Source: Rhodobacteraceae bacterium EhC02 (lineage in GTDB: Bacteria; Pseudomonadota; Alphaproteobacteria; Rhodobacterales; Rhodobacteraceae). From it: a stretch of DNA of 64,000 nucleotides. A program made the translations under genes and the position numbers. A model generated the notes under the pieces. The model worked only from the letters and a program-made list of their open reading frames with translations, had not been told where the DNA came from and did not search any database. Below, one piece after another: positions 1-9,917 of this stretch. How positions within the stretch are numbered: the stretch's first letter is position 1; the number at the start of each line of letters is the position of its first letter. The stretch is taken from NCBI GenBank assembly GCA_001650895.1, contig LXYH01000059.1, forward strand, positions 124,001 to 188,000, read 5' to 3'.

Positions 1-458
1 CTTTCTGGTCCGCTGAACCAAGGGGTATTCGCCTGGGGCCAAAAAAAGGGCTGGGCGGCGGCTTACGTTATCGTTAGATAAGAGTTACGCTAAAGGTTAT
101 ATCGTTTCTCAGATACGCGTTTTCCTGACTGCCGAATCACTTTCTTGAATCAGGGTAGAATAGTGGCATCAAGCTTCTCGGAATTGCGAATAATACCCTA
201 TTCCAAAGTATAGGCTTCTTCTCGCAAAACGTGAACAATCCTCTCGAAATTGCGGGAATGGTTGCTTTCGAACCCCATAAAATCAACCGAGGCTTGATCT
301 ATCCAGGTGGGTAGACGAATGATTGTGGCATAAGGAAGGCAAAGCCATGCCGCCTTGGGTGAACAAACGTAAATGTACGGGCCTTTGTGGCGGAATCAGG
401 GCGAGGCGGGGGCCTGAGCCTTTTTAAACCAACAACTTGAACGCATCGGAGAATTAAC
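1..458. other. Intergenic leader region upstream of the Flp pilin gene
   Basis: No convincing gene is seen here. The stretch is clearly more AT-rich than the flanking coding DNA, as expected of a regulatory region ahead of a highly expressed pilin. A near-repeat, TCTCGRAATTGCG, occurs at 176-188 and 242-254 (12 of 13 bases identical, 66 bp apart) and could be a pair of regulator sites. A pilin ribosome-binding site (CGGAGA, about 447-452) precedes the ATG at 459. I could not fix a confident -35/-10 pair. Confidence 0.5.
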
Positions 459-662
459 ATGCTCAACAAAGCAATCACCGCCCTGCAAGCCTTCCGCAAG
501 GAAGAAGACGGCCTCGCGCTGACCGAATACCTCATCCTGCTGGGCCTGCTGACCGCAGCGGTCATCACTGCCGTTGCCCTGTTCGGGACCAACCTTGGCG
601 CGGCCTGGGGTGGTTGGGCGACCTGGGTTTCCACGACATTTGGTGCCGGTGGCGCACAATAA
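459..662 (+). CDS. flp: Flp-family type IVb pilin
   Basis: This is the major pilin subunit of a Tad (Flp) adhesive pilus: 67 residues, the usual size for this family. A short basic/acidic leader (about residues 1-21) is followed by the pilin processing region EDGLALTEY and a hydrophobic helix (about residues 26-46). Prepilins of this class are cut by a TadV/CpaA peptidase after a Gly just before the (A)LTEY segment; the Gly, the Glu at mature position +5 and the adjacent Tyr that define Flp pilins are all present. CGGAGA lies 6-7 bases before the ATG. It is first in the locus and is separated from cpaB by a strong hairpin, so it can be made in excess over the assembly proteins. No prepilin peptidase gene is in this window. 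Confidence 0.93.
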   Translation: MLNKAITALQAFRKEEDGLALTEYLILLGLLTAAVITAVALFGTNLGAAWGGWATWVSTTFGAGGAQ

Positions 663-719
663 GGATCAAAGGGCGGCTTTTACTGTCTCACTTTGACAAC
701 TTGTCTCCTTAACTATTGC

Positions 720-754
720 CATTCCCCGGTTTCCATTTTGCAAACCGGGGAATG
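720..754 (+). terminator. Hairpin between the pilin gene and cpaB
   Basis: A perfect 13-bp stem (720-732 with 742-754) encloses a 9-nt loop. No T-run follows, so it may act as a leaky terminator or as an mRNA-stabilising stem that separates the abundant pilin message from the downstream assembly genes. The base pairing is seen directly; the function is inferred. Confidence 0.55.
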
Positions 755-910
755 TTCATTAAACTCTCTTCACGGTAGTAGCCTGTTTTTTAAGGCTCTG
801 GTGAAGAGTTTCCCATTTATCAGCGGCATTTTTTCGGTCTCGGCGCAGCAGACGCCAGGGAATAGCTGGCCGGAGTTGTGTCGCAAAGGCAGAGCAATAG
901 GATTGTCGGA

Positions 911-1936
911 ATGCGGGCCTCTACGTTTCTGAGCATAGCAATCGCCATGGTTCTGGCTGTCGCGGCCGTATTCGGGGTTCAATCCTATCTGGATACCCAG
1001 CGCCAGCAGTTTGAGCAGGCAGCCCGCAGCGAACGCGGCGAAGTGCAGAACACGATCGTCGTGGCCCGCAACCCGATGCGTTTCGGTGAACGGATCACGG
1101 TGGAAAAGCTGCAGGTCATCCCTTGGGCCAGCCAGACCTTGCCCGAAGGCGCATTTATCAGCATCGCCGATCTTGAAGGCCGGACCGACGATACCGCGCG
1201 TTTCGTGCTGTCCTCGATCGAACGGGGCGAACCCGTGCTGTCCGCCAAGATCACCAACCCCGGACAGCGCGCCAAGCTGTCGACGGCGATTTCGCCGGGC
1301 ATGAAGGCCGTGTCGATCCGCGTCAATGACGTGCTGGGTGTCGCCGGTTTCGTTCTTCCGGGCGACCGCGTCGATGTCCTGCTGCAGGGCGTTCGTGTCG
1401 TCGCCATCGACCAGACCGCCGATGACACCCGCGACCAACCCAGCGTGGTGCGCACCGTGACATTCGAGGTCACGACCGAAGAGGCGCAGAAACTGACCCT
1501 TGGCGCCACTGTCGGCACGCTGTCGCTGGCGCTGCGCAACGTGGTGTCGGCCGATGCGGAAGAGCCCAGCCGCATGACGCTGAACGAGCTGAACATGACC
1601 TCGACATCGGCCACCCTTGCCGCCGAACAGGCCGCAGCCGATGAGGCCGCCCGCCGGATCGAAGCGGAGCGCCAGAACGAGCAGACCGCGCGCCTTGCCG
1701 CGCTGGAAGAGATGATCCGCAACATGGGCAGCGATGTGACCGGGAAACTGGCCGAGGTCGAAGAGAACCTTGCCGCCGCCCGGACGGTCGAACCCCAGGT
1801 GGTCGAGAAGGAAGTGATCATCGAGAGGGTGATCGAAGTGCAACCCCCCAAGCCCAGCTTTGTCACCATCGGCGTGGCGCGCAACGGGCAGCGTCAGGAA
1901 TACACAGTAGGAACCGATCAGCCTGCCGCGGAATGA
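911..1936 (+). CDS. cpaB: Flp pilus assembly protein CpaB (RcpC)
   Basis: CpaB/RcpC is a periplasmic/inner-membrane component of the Tad secretion machine thought to support the secretin channel. The protein is 341 residues from the ATG at 911. An N-terminal membrane anchor (about residues 4-24) is followed by an SAF-like domain with 'VVARNPMRFGERITVEKLQV' and the CpaB core with 'GMKAVSIRVNDVLGVAGFVLPGDRVDVLL'-type segments. The C-terminal third is Glu/Ala-rich and probably coiled coil (about 220-290). An upstream in-frame GTG at 878 exists, but the ATG at 911 has AGGA 8 bases upstream and gives a clean signal anchor. Its stop overlaps an ATG in the cpaC frame (ATGA at 1933). Confidence 0.9.
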   Translation: MRASTFLSIAIAMVLAVAAVFGVQSYLDTQRQQFEQAARSERGEVQNTIVVARNPMRFGERITVEKLQVIPWASQTLPEGAFISIADLEGRTDDTARFVLSSIERGEPVLSAKITNPGQRAKLSTAISPGMKAVSIRVNDVLGVAGFVLPGDRVDVLLQGVRVVAIDQTADDTRDQPSVVRTVTFEVTTEEAQKLTLGATVGTLSLALRNVVSADAEEPSRMTLNELNMTSTSATLAAEQAAADEAARRIEAERQNEQTARLAALEEMIRNMGSDVTGKLAEVEENLAAARTVEPQVVEKEVIIERVIEVQPPKPSFVTIGVARNGQRQEYTVGTDQPAAE

Positions 1937-2004
1937 CGCGGCAGAAGTCAGAACCAGAGGCGAACAGAGCGTCACAAGACGCCACAAAACGGAGCGGGAC
2001 GAAC

Positions 2005-3438
2005 ATGAGACACATGATGAAAAGGTTGACAGGTTTGGGGCAGGGGGTGTCGCGCTTTGCGGCGCGCGCCATGTCCCTTGCTGTCGTGGTCGCGGCGCTG
2101 GCGGCCATGCCCGCCACGCTTGAAGCCCAGGAGCAGCTTGTCGCACTGGGCGGTGACAGCGCTGTGGAACCGGTGCAGTTGAAACCGGGCTTCACCCTGA
2201 CTGTCCGCACGGATCGCGCCTTCAGCGATATCGTGGTTGGCAACTCCGCCGTGGCGGATGTGTTTCCGCTGACGAACATGTCGGTCTATGTGCAGGCCAA
2301 CAGCCCCGGCGCCACGAACGTATCCTTCTACGGTCCCGAAAAGGAACTGATCGGCGCGATGATCCTGAATGTGCGCGTCGATTTCGACGAATTGCAGCAG
2401 GCGATCAACCGCGCCGTTCCCAATGCGAATGTGACGGTTGCCAATGTCAACGGGCGCGTGCGCGTGTCGGGCGAGGTGCGCGACGGACCGTCGATGGACC
2501 GCGTGATCGAAATCGCGCAGCAGTTCAGCGACCAGCCGGTTCTGAACGCGGTCCGCATCACGGATCCGCAGCAGGTGCAACTGGATGTCCGCATCCTCGA
2601 GGTCAGCCGCCGCGCCGGTCGTGAACTGGGTGTCGAGCTGGACAGCAACCGCATGACCACGGGAAGCAGGGGCGGCAGCGTGCCCTTCGGCAGCTTCGTG
2701 GGCAACCTTCTGGCCGGGGCAGGCGCCGATATCGATATCGTCATCAATGCGCTGGAAACCAAGGGCATGGCCCGTCGCCTGGCGAACCCGACCCTTGTGA
2801 CCTCGAACGGGGTCGAGGCGAACTTCGTCGTAGGCGGCGAGGTTCCGATCGACTCGTTCGAGCGCGACCAGAACGGCAATGTCACCGTCAGCGGGACCGA
2901 TTACCGCGAATACGGTGTGCGTCTGAACTTCCGGCCCGTGGTTCTGGACAATTCGATGATCAGCCTGCGGATCCGTCCCGAGGTCAGCGATATCGACACC
3001 TCGGCCCCGACGGCCGCCGGTGACGTCGCCTTCATCACGCGCCGCGCGGACACAACCGTGTCGCTGCGCGACGGCCAGAGCTTTGCGATCGCGGGCCTTC
3101 TGCAGACCGACAACGAACGCAACGTGCAGCAGGTTCCGTGGATCGGACAGATCCCGGTTCTGGGCGCGCTGTTCCGGTCGACCGAGTTTCAAAAGCGCGA
3201 GACCGACCTCGTGATCCTGGTGACGCCGCGCCTTGTGCGCCCGAGCACCCCCAATGAAACGCTTCTGTCGCCGCTGGATAATTCCAGGCCTTCCAACGAT
3301 GTCGAGCTGTTCCTGCTGGGCATGCTGGAAGTCAACAAGGACATGATCCGGTCCTTCGTGGATGGCGAAGGCATCATCGGTCCCTATGGCCACATGATTG
3401 ATCTGGAGTTTGACGATGCGCTTGTCAAAAAGAAGTAA
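2005..3438 (+). CDS. cpaC: Tad pilus secretin CpaC (RcpA)
   Basis: This is the outer-membrane secretin through which the Flp pilus is extruded. The order is signal peptide (ending near 'LEAQEQ'), an N-terminal BON-like/pilus-assembly domain, then the type II/III secretin domain with 'VPWIGQIPVLGALFRS' and 'ETDLVILVTPRLVRP', the classic secretin signature and terminal motif. From the ATG at 2005 the protein is 477 residues, normal for the family. That start has GGAG 10 bases upstream. An alternative ATG at 1933 overlaps the cpaB stop and would add 24 polar residues before the signal peptide, so I prefer 2005 but cannot exclude coupling from 1933. Confidence 0.93.
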   Translation: MRHMMKRLTGLGQGVSRFAARAMSLAVVVAALAAMPATLEAQEQLVALGGDSAVEPVQLKPGFTLTVRTDRAFSDIVVGNSAVADVFPLTNMSVYVQANSPGATNVSFYGPEKELIGAMILNVRVDFDELQQAINRAVPNANVTVANVNGRVRVSGEVRDGPSMDRVIEIAQQFSDQPVLNAVRITDPQQVQLDVRILEVSRRAGRELGVELDSNRMTTGSRGGSVPFGSFVGNLLAGAGADIDIVINALETKGMARRLANPTLVTSNGVEANFVVGGEVPIDSFERDQNGNVTVSGTDYREYGVRLNFRPVVLDNSMISLRIRPEVSDIDTSAPTAAGDVAFITRRADTTVSLRDGQSFAIAGLLQTDNERNVQQVPWIGQIPVLGALFRSTEFQKRETDLVILVTPRLVRPSTPNETLLSPLDNSRPSNDVELFLLGMLEVNKDMIRSFVDGEGIIGPYGHMIDLEFDDALVKKK

Positions 3439-3613
3439 GGCACTGGTTGCGGTCATGATGCTGGCCAGTCTTTCGGCTTGCGCGGATTACATGAACCGTC
3501 GTGATTCCGTCAGTTTCGGCGCAGGCAATGCCGCCGAGGGAAACACGGCAATTCATACGATCAACCCGTTCCCACCGGCAGCCTCGAACACCACGATCGT
3601 GGTGGGGGGCTGA
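3416..3613 (+). CDS. Small lipoprotein of the Tad locus
   Basis: A 65-residue lipoprotein: basic N-terminus, hydrophobic stretch and lipobox LSAC (Cys about residue 22), followed by a short Asn/Gly/Pro-rich tail with no recognisable domain. It starts inside the 3' end of cpaC (23-bp overlap), with GGAG at 3405-3408 placed 7 bases before the ATG. Position and overlap argue for a role with the CpaC secretin, comparable to pilotin or CpaD-type lipoproteins in other Tad loci, but it is much shorter than CpaD and I cannot assign it to that family. Confidence 0.75.
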   Translation: MRLSKRSKALVAVMMLASLSACADYMNRRDSVSFGAGNAAEGNTAIHTINPFPPAASNTTIVVGG

Positions 3614-3625
3614 AGAACCGCACCC

Positions 3626-3647
3626 GGCGGGTCCCTCGGGATCCGCC
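3626..3647 (+). terminator. Intercistronic hairpin after the Tad lipoprotein
   Basis: A 9-bp stem (3626-3634 with 3639-3647, one G-U pair) closes a CTCG tetraloop 12 bases after the lipoprotein stop. There is no U-tract. It may be a partial terminator or RNA-processing/stability element between the secretin genes and the minor pilin genes. Confidence 0.4.
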
Positions 3648-3737
3648 CGGCGCTTTCCCGGTCGGCACAGGTTGGATGCTTTTTCCGGGGCGCGGACGGT
3701 TGTCTGCGTTCCGATATTCCGAGGTATTTGACTGACC

Positions 3738-4223
3738 ATGCGCCGCGTGAACAGACAAGGCATTCTGCAGAGGCTCCGAAGCTTTGTTTCGGGGACCGAG
3801 GCTGCCTTGTTGACCGAAACGCTGATCGTCGTGCCCGTGGTCACGATCTTCGCGGTCGGTATCCTGGAGTTCGGAAATGTATTCTGGCAACGTCATCAGG
3901 TCCAGGTCGGGGTGCGTGACGCGGCGCGCTACTGGTCGCGGTGCCGCGCCACGGCGCCTTTCACCACATGCACGCAGGACATTGCCCGCAACCTGGCCTT
4001 TTTCGGCAATCCCGCAGGCACCGGCGCACCCCGTGTTCCGGGCTGGACCGATGCCGCAGATCTGACGATCACGCCCGCCACCCCGCCCAGCAATCCCGGT
4101 GCTGCGGATATCGTCACCGCGACGGGAAGCCTGACCTACACCGGCTCGCCGCTCATGCGCCTGATCGAGTTGGAGGGGTTCACCTTCACCTACACCCATA
4201 ACCAGAGGTACATGGGATGGTGA
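3738..4223 (+). CDS. TadE-like pseudopilin (first of two)
   Basis: A 161-residue TadE-family protein. The N-terminus carries 'SGTEAALLTETLIVVPVVTI', a pseudopilin-like hydrophobic segment with a conserved Glu, then 'GILEFGNVFWQRHQVQVGVR', the typical TadE continuation. Two Cys in the middle (near 'RCRATAPFTTC') could form a disulfide. Members of this family are minor pilins or pseudopilins processed by the same peptidase as Flp. The gene overlaps the next one by 7 bases, so translational coupling is likely. Confidence 0.82.
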   Translation: MRRVNRQGILQRLRSFVSGTEAALLTETLIVVPVVTIFAVGILEFGNVFWQRHQVQVGVRDAARYWSRCRATAPFTTCTQDIARNLAFFGNPAGTGAPRVPGWTDAADLTITPATPPSNPGAADIVTATGSLTYTGSPLMRLIELEGFTFTYTHNQRYMGW

Positions 4224-4828
4224 GGCGCATGAAGATGTTCCGTCGCGCCGAAGAAGGCGCGACACTGGTCGAAGGGCTGATCGTTTTTCCGATCATCCTG
4301 CTGACCTTCGCCACTTTCATCGAATTCAGCGTGGCGATGGTGCAATGGAACCAGACCGTCAAGGCCATGCAATTCGGCGCAAGAATGCTTGCTGTCTCGG
4401 ATCCCGTTGTCGACATGGCCCCGTTCACCGCGGACTATCCGTCTAATCCGCCGACACAGGGTGGCCCTGTGCCCGCGGCGGCCGTTACCGTCGTCTGTGG
4501 TGCGGACAGCGCAACCGCCTGCGACCAGACGGGCCTGAACCGTCTGGTCTTTGGCAGCGACGGGGTCTGTGGCCCTGTGGCGAACACACGACTGGGCATG
4601 TGTGACCTGAACGGGTTGATCACCCCGGCGAATATCCGCGTCACCTACTACCGTTCGGGTCTGGGTTATGTTGGGCGTCCGGGCGGGCCGGTCGTGTCGA
4701 TCACGGTCGAGACGCGGAACCTGACCTTCAACTTCTTCTTTCTCGGCGCCTTGCTGGGTCTGAACAACATCACCATCCCAGCGCATCCTGTCACCATCAC
4801 CAGCGAAGATTTGTCAAACACGATATGA
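4217..4828 (+). CDS. TadE/TadF-like pseudopilin (second of two)
   Basis: A 203-residue TadE-like protein: 'EEGATLVEGLIVFPIILLTF' at about residues 13-32 is the pseudopilin helix with its Glu, followed by 'FIEFSVAMVQWNQTVKAMQF'. The periplasmic part contains four Cys and a likely beta-rich domain. It overlaps the previous TadE-like gene by 7 bases and ends in an ATGA overlap with cpaE, so the pair is made together with the ATPase. It probably fills the TadF minor-pilin position; the exact subfamily is not resolved by eye. Confidence 0.8.
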   Translation: MVRRMKMFRRAEEGATLVEGLIVFPIILLTFATFIEFSVAMVQWNQTVKAMQFGARMLAVSDPVVDMAPFTADYPSNPPTQGGPVPAAAVTVVCGADSATACDQTGLNRLVFGSDGVCGPVANTRLGMCDLNGLITPANIRVTYYRSGLGYVGRPGGPVVSITVETRNLTFNFFFLGALLGLNNITIPAHPVTITSEDLSNTI

Positions 4829-6015
4829 ATATGATTGAAAACGATATTCTTCCCGCGCGCACCAAGATGCGCAAGAATACGGTGCTGATCCTCGATACCG
4901 GTCAGCCCGAATTCTCGGTCATCTCGGACCATGTCGAGAAGATGTCGCTTTTCCAGCGGGAAGTCGCGACCTTCGACGAGATGATGCGCGCGCCCGGCGT
5001 ATTCGCACCCGACGTCATCGTGATGGACATCGCAAGTGTCAGCGCGGACGAGCTGGAAATGCTGTCTTCGGTCCGGGGGCATTATGGTGACGTGCCCATC
5101 GTCATCGTGTCCGAGGCGCTGGATGACGCGCAGGTGCGCAAGCTTCTGAAACTCAAGATCCATGACTGGCTGCGCAAGCCGGTGAATTTCGGCGAGTTCC
5201 TGAATGCGATCCAGAGCGGGATCCGCACCTCCAAGCAATCCAGCACAAGGGTTCATGCGGTGATTTCCGCAGTGGGCGGCGCCGGGGCCACGACGGTGGC
5301 GGTGTGCTTGTCAGAAATACTAGCGCGCGCCACGGCCAAGGACAGATCCAAGGGAAGCGTTGCCCTGTTCGATCTGGATTTCTCAACCGGATCATGTGGT
5401 TATCTTCTTAACCTCACCTCGGGTTTCAACCTGGACAGCGTGATTTCCAACCCCAGCCGCATCGACAGTGAATTCGTGAACCTGCTGCAGCAAAAGCACG
5501 AGCACGGCATGATCGTCTATTCCTTCAAGCGGCGCGAGGTCGTGACCAGCCTGAACTGCTACGAGATGGTTCTGCGGATGCTGGATGTGGTGACGCTGCA
5601 GCATGCGCATACAGTCCTCGACATTCCCTATTACGAAACCGACTGGCGGCAGGATGTGCTGTCCGGCGTGAACACCGTGACCATCGTCTGCGAGATGAAC
5701 CTGCCCTCGATCAAGCACACGATGGATCTGCTGGAAAGCATCAAGGACATCGGCGGCCCCAGGAAACCGGTGACCGTCCTGATCAACAAGCGGCAAAAGG
5801 GCCTTTTCGGCAGTGATCGTATCCCCAAGGCCAAGCTGAAGCAGCTGTTCGGCGACACACCCTTTGACTACCTGCCGGACGAGCATGACCAGCTGGCCGA
5901 GGCGATGGACCGCGGGGTCACGTTGAGCGATGTAAACTCGTCCTCCAAGATGCTGAAAGCGCTTACGAAATACGCCAATGACGTGATCCTTGCGGAAAAG
6001 GTGGCACTGGCATGA
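4825..6015 (+). CDS. cpaE: Tad pilus localisation ATPase CpaE
   Basis: CpaE (TadZ) is a MinD/ParA-like protein that positions the Tad machine at the pole. The 396-residue product has an N-terminal receiver-like domain (about residues 15-125; 'PDVIVMDIAS' replaces a true phospho-acceptor pocket) and a C-terminal P-loop domain. The nucleotide loop reads GGAGATT (residues 151-157), lacking the usual Walker A lysine, as in many CpaE proteins; 'VALFDLDFSTGSCGYLLN' is the Walker A' region. The ATG overlaps the previous stop (ATGA), and its own stop overlaps the next start in the same way, so the three genes form one translational unit. Confidence 0.92.
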   Translation: MNMIENDILPARTKMRKNTVLILDTGQPEFSVISDHVEKMSLFQREVATFDEMMRAPGVFAPDVIVMDIASVSADELEMLSSVRGHYGDVPIVIVSEALDDAQVRKLLKLKIHDWLRKPVNFGEFLNAIQSGIRTSKQSSTRVHAVISAVGGAGATTVAVCLSEILARATAKDRSKGSVALFDLDFSTGSCGYLLNLTSGFNLDSVISNPSRIDSEFVNLLQQKHEHGMIVYSFKRREVVTSLNCYEMVLRMLDVVTLQHAHTVLDIPYYETDWRQDVLSGVNTVTIVCEMNLPSIKHTMDLLESIKDIGGPRKPVTVLINKRQKGLFGSDRIPKAKLKQLFGDTPFDYLPDEHDQLAEAMDRGVTLSDVNSSSKMLKALTKYANDVILAEKVALA

Positions 6016-6569
6016 CAAGGCACGTGACCCGTCGCGGACTGCTTGGGACCCTGTGCGGCCTTGTGCTGTTGCCCGGGGTGGCCATGGCCGAGCTGAAGCG
6101 GGTGCCGCGCGATCACGGCCCCACGTCGCGCCGGATCGTGGCCTTTGATAGCCGCGAAGCGCCGGGCACGATCATCATATCCAACACCGATCGCAGCCTG
6201 CATCTGGTGCTGGGCAACAACCAGGCCGCACGTTACGACATCAGCGTTGGGCGCGATGGCTTTGTCTGGACCGGCACCACGACGGTGGGACGCAAGGCGC
6301 AATGGCCGGAATGGCGCCCCCCGGCCGAGATGCGCCGCCGCGATCCGTCCTTGCCCGGTTTCGTGCCATCCGGCCCCTATAACCCCTTGGGCGCAAGGGC
6401 GATCTATCTCTTCAGCGGGGGGCGGGACACGCTTTACCGGATTCATGGCACCAACAGCGCGGAAACCGTGGGCGGCTATGAGACCTCCGGCTGCTTCCGC
6501 CTGACCAATGCCGATGTGATCGAACTCTATGACAAGGTCGCGGTCGGCACGAAGGTGATCGTGAAATGA
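6012..6569 (+). CDS. L,D-transpeptidase (YkuD family) inside the Tad operon
   Basis: A 185-residue exported L,D-transpeptidase. A twin-Arg-like start (TRRGLLG) and hydrophobic segment end near 'GVAMAE'. The YkuD catalytic motif is complete: His145 in 'YRIHGTN' and Cys161 in 'ETSGCFRLTN'. Such enzymes form 3-3 peptidoglycan cross-links or attach proteins to peptidoglycan. It is coupled to cpaE by an ATGA overlap and followed 25 bp later by cpaF. That placement suggests it modifies the wall locally for pilus assembly. The link to piliation is inferred from position only. Confidence 0.88.
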   Translation: MTRHVTRRGLLGTLCGLVLLPGVAMAELKRVPRDHGPTSRRIVAFDSREAPGTIIISNTDRSLHLVLGNNQAARYDISVGRDGFVWTGTTTVGRKAQWPEWRPPAEMRRRDPSLPGFVPSGPYNPLGARAIYLFSGGRDTLYRIHGTNSAETVGGYETSGCFRLTNADVIELYDKVAVGTKVIVK

Positions 6570-6594
6570 AGAAGATGCGACGGGAGGATCCAAG

Positions 6595-7992
<1,398 letters not shown>

Positions 7993-8001
7993 CGGGGTTT
8001 C

Positions 8002-8949
8002 ATGTCGATTATCGTCATATACGGGTTCATCTTCGGCGCGGTCCTTCTGCTGTCGGATGCCATCCTGCGCCGCCTTTTCGGCGCACGCAGCGCCAGCCGC
8101 GAGGTCAACGAGCGACTTGAGCGCCTCAAGTCCGGCGCCGATCATCTGTCGACCTATCAGAGCCTGCTGAACGATCGGGGCCTGGGCCGGGGCGGCATGT
8201 TGTCGCTGAAGTGGGTCTCGCGGCTCTATCGGCAGTCGGGGCTGATGCTGACCCTGCCACGTCGTCTGACCTATGCGCTGGTCATCATGCTGGGGGCCTG
8301 GCTTGTGGCGTCATGGCTGTCGGCAGAAGCCTTGCCGCGCATTGTCCTGACGCTGATCATCGGCCCCGGCGTGATGCTGGCCCTGGTGATGAGGGCGCGT
8401 GCCGGGCGGATCGCCAAATTCGTGCTGCAACTGCCCGATGCGCTGGACATCATCGTCCGCAGCATGACGTCGGGCCACCCGCTGACCACCGCCATCGCCC
8501 TTGTCGGGCGCGAGATGCCCGATCCCATCGGCAGCGAATTCGGCATTCTCAGCGATCAGCTGACCTTCGGCTCGGAACTTGACGATGCGATGCTGCGGAT
8601 GGTCGACAGGGTCGGCGCGGACGAGTTGAACCTGGTGGCGGTGACTGTCAGCGTCCAGCGCACCACCGGCGGCAACCTGTCGGAGATCCTTGAAAACCTG
8701 TCCGGAATGATCCGCGACCGGTCCATGCTGCGCAACAAGATCCGCGCGATTTCCGCCGAAGGCCGGATCACCGCGATGGTCATGGCGGTTTTTCCCTTTC
8801 TTTTGTACCTGTTGATCTCGACCCTGGTGCCGTCCTATTTCGATCCCGTCTGGGATAGCGGTTATGGCACGGAGGTCGTTGTCTCGATCCTGGTGATGAT
8901 GGGGCTTGGACTGCTCATCCTCTACAAGCTCGTGAAATTCGATTTCTGA
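8002..8949 (+). CDS. tadB: Tad platform protein TadB (type II secretion F family)
   Basis: An inner-membrane platform protein of the Tad pilus, 315 residues. Several membrane segments are visible (about residues 2-20, 90-135, 250-275 and 290-310) around the T2SSF domain, which includes 'LPDALDIIVRSMTSGHPLTTAI' in sequence order and 'RTTGGNLSEILENLSGMIRD', the conserved cytoplasmic motif. It works with TadC as the rotor-like base on which CpaF acts. It lies 9 bp downstream of cpaF. Confidence 0.92.
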   Translation: MSIIVIYGFIFGAVLLLSDAILRRLFGARSASREVNERLERLKSGADHLSTYQSLLNDRGLGRGGMLSLKWVSRLYRQSGLMLTLPRRLTYALVIMLGAWLVASWLSAEALPRIVLTLIIGPGVMLALVMRARAGRIAKFVLQLPDALDIIVRSMTSGHPLTTAIALVGREMPDPIGSEFGILSDQLTFGSELDDAMLRMVDRVGADELNLVAVTVSVQRTTGGNLSEILENLSGMIRDRSMLRNKIRAISAEGRITAMVMAVFPFLLYLLISTLVPSYFDPVWDSGYGTEVVVSILVMMGLGLLILYKLVKFDF

Positions 8950-8987
8950 TCCGATGACGTCTGAACCCGGGAAAACGGTGAACCACA

Positions 8988-9917
8988 ATGAATGACAGCC
9001 TGATCCTTGTCGCGGTCTTCGTCGCGGTCCTGATCCTGATCTTCACCATCGCCAACGCGGTGACGCGCAGCCGGGACATCCGCCGCAACCTGGACCAGGT
9101 CTCGGTCGAGCAACAGCAGCGCGACGCCAGAAGCGAAGAGGTCTTCGGCTCGGAAAACGAGAACATCCGCCACTATTACGAGGTGATGCGCCGCAACGAT
9201 CCCGAGGGGCTGGACATGCGCCTGATCCGTGCGGGTTATTTTTCGCCCGATGCCAAGCGCGTTTTCCAGATGATCCGGCTGACCGTCACCGTCGCGGTCT
9301 TCGCGCTGGTGTGGTATCTGGTGGTCAACCTCTCCGAGGGGCTGTCATCCGCTATGGCGCTGCTGCTGACGGGGCTGGCCTCCGGGATCGTCTTCATTCT
9401 TGTCAGTGCCGTCCTGGATCGTCAGGCCAAGACGAACCAGACCTCCTATCGGCGCCTGTTCCCCGATTTCATGGACCTTCTGGTGGTCTGCGTGGATTCC
9501 GGGATGAGCGTCGAGGCGGCCATCGACCGCGTGGCCCACGAGTTCCTGCACACCAAGCCAAGCTTCGGCCAACATCTGTCGATCATCTCGCTCGAGGTGC
9601 GGGCAGGGCGCCCGATGCACGAGGCGCTGAACAATTTTGCAACCCGCATCCAGCTGGATGAGGCGCGCACATTGTCCGTGCTGTTCCGGCAGTCGATGGA
9701 ACTGGGGTCGAGCGTGATCAAGACCCTGCGCGTCTTCAGCAAGGAAATGCGCCAGACCCGGATCATCAAGGCCGAGGAAAAGGCGAATGCCCTGCCGGTG
9801 AAGATGCTGTTTCCGATGGCGGGTTTCCTGTTTCCGGTCAACCTGATCATCGTGCTGGTGCCGATCCTGATGCAGATCATGAAACTGTTCTCGACGATGA
9901 CGCCGGGCGGCAACTGA
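8988..9917 (+). CDS. tadC: Tad platform protein TadC (type II secretion F family)
   Basis: The second platform subunit, 309 residues. A membrane anchor lies at about residues 5-25, a double membrane segment at about 98-140, and a C-terminal one near 265-295. The T2SSF domain contains 'FMDLLVVCVDSGMSVEAAID' and 'FRQSMELGSSVIKTLRVFS', typical of TadC. It is the last gene of this Tad cluster; TadD, TadG and a prepilin peptidase are not encoded next to it. Confidence 0.92.
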   Translation: MNDSLILVAVFVAVLILIFTIANAVTRSRDIRRNLDQVSVEQQQRDARSEEVFGSENENIRHYYEVMRRNDPEGLDMRLIRAGYFSPDAKRVFQMIRLTVTVAVFALVWYLVVNLSEGLSSAMALLLTGLASGIVFILVSAVLDRQAKTNQTSYRRLFPDFMDLLVVCVDSGMSVEAAIDRVAHEFLHTKPSFGQHLSIISLEVRAGRPMHEALNNFATRIQLDEARTLSVLFRQSMELGSSVIKTLRVFSKEMRQTRIIKAEEKANALPVKMLFPMAGFLFPVNLIIVLVPILMQIMKLFSTMTPGGN

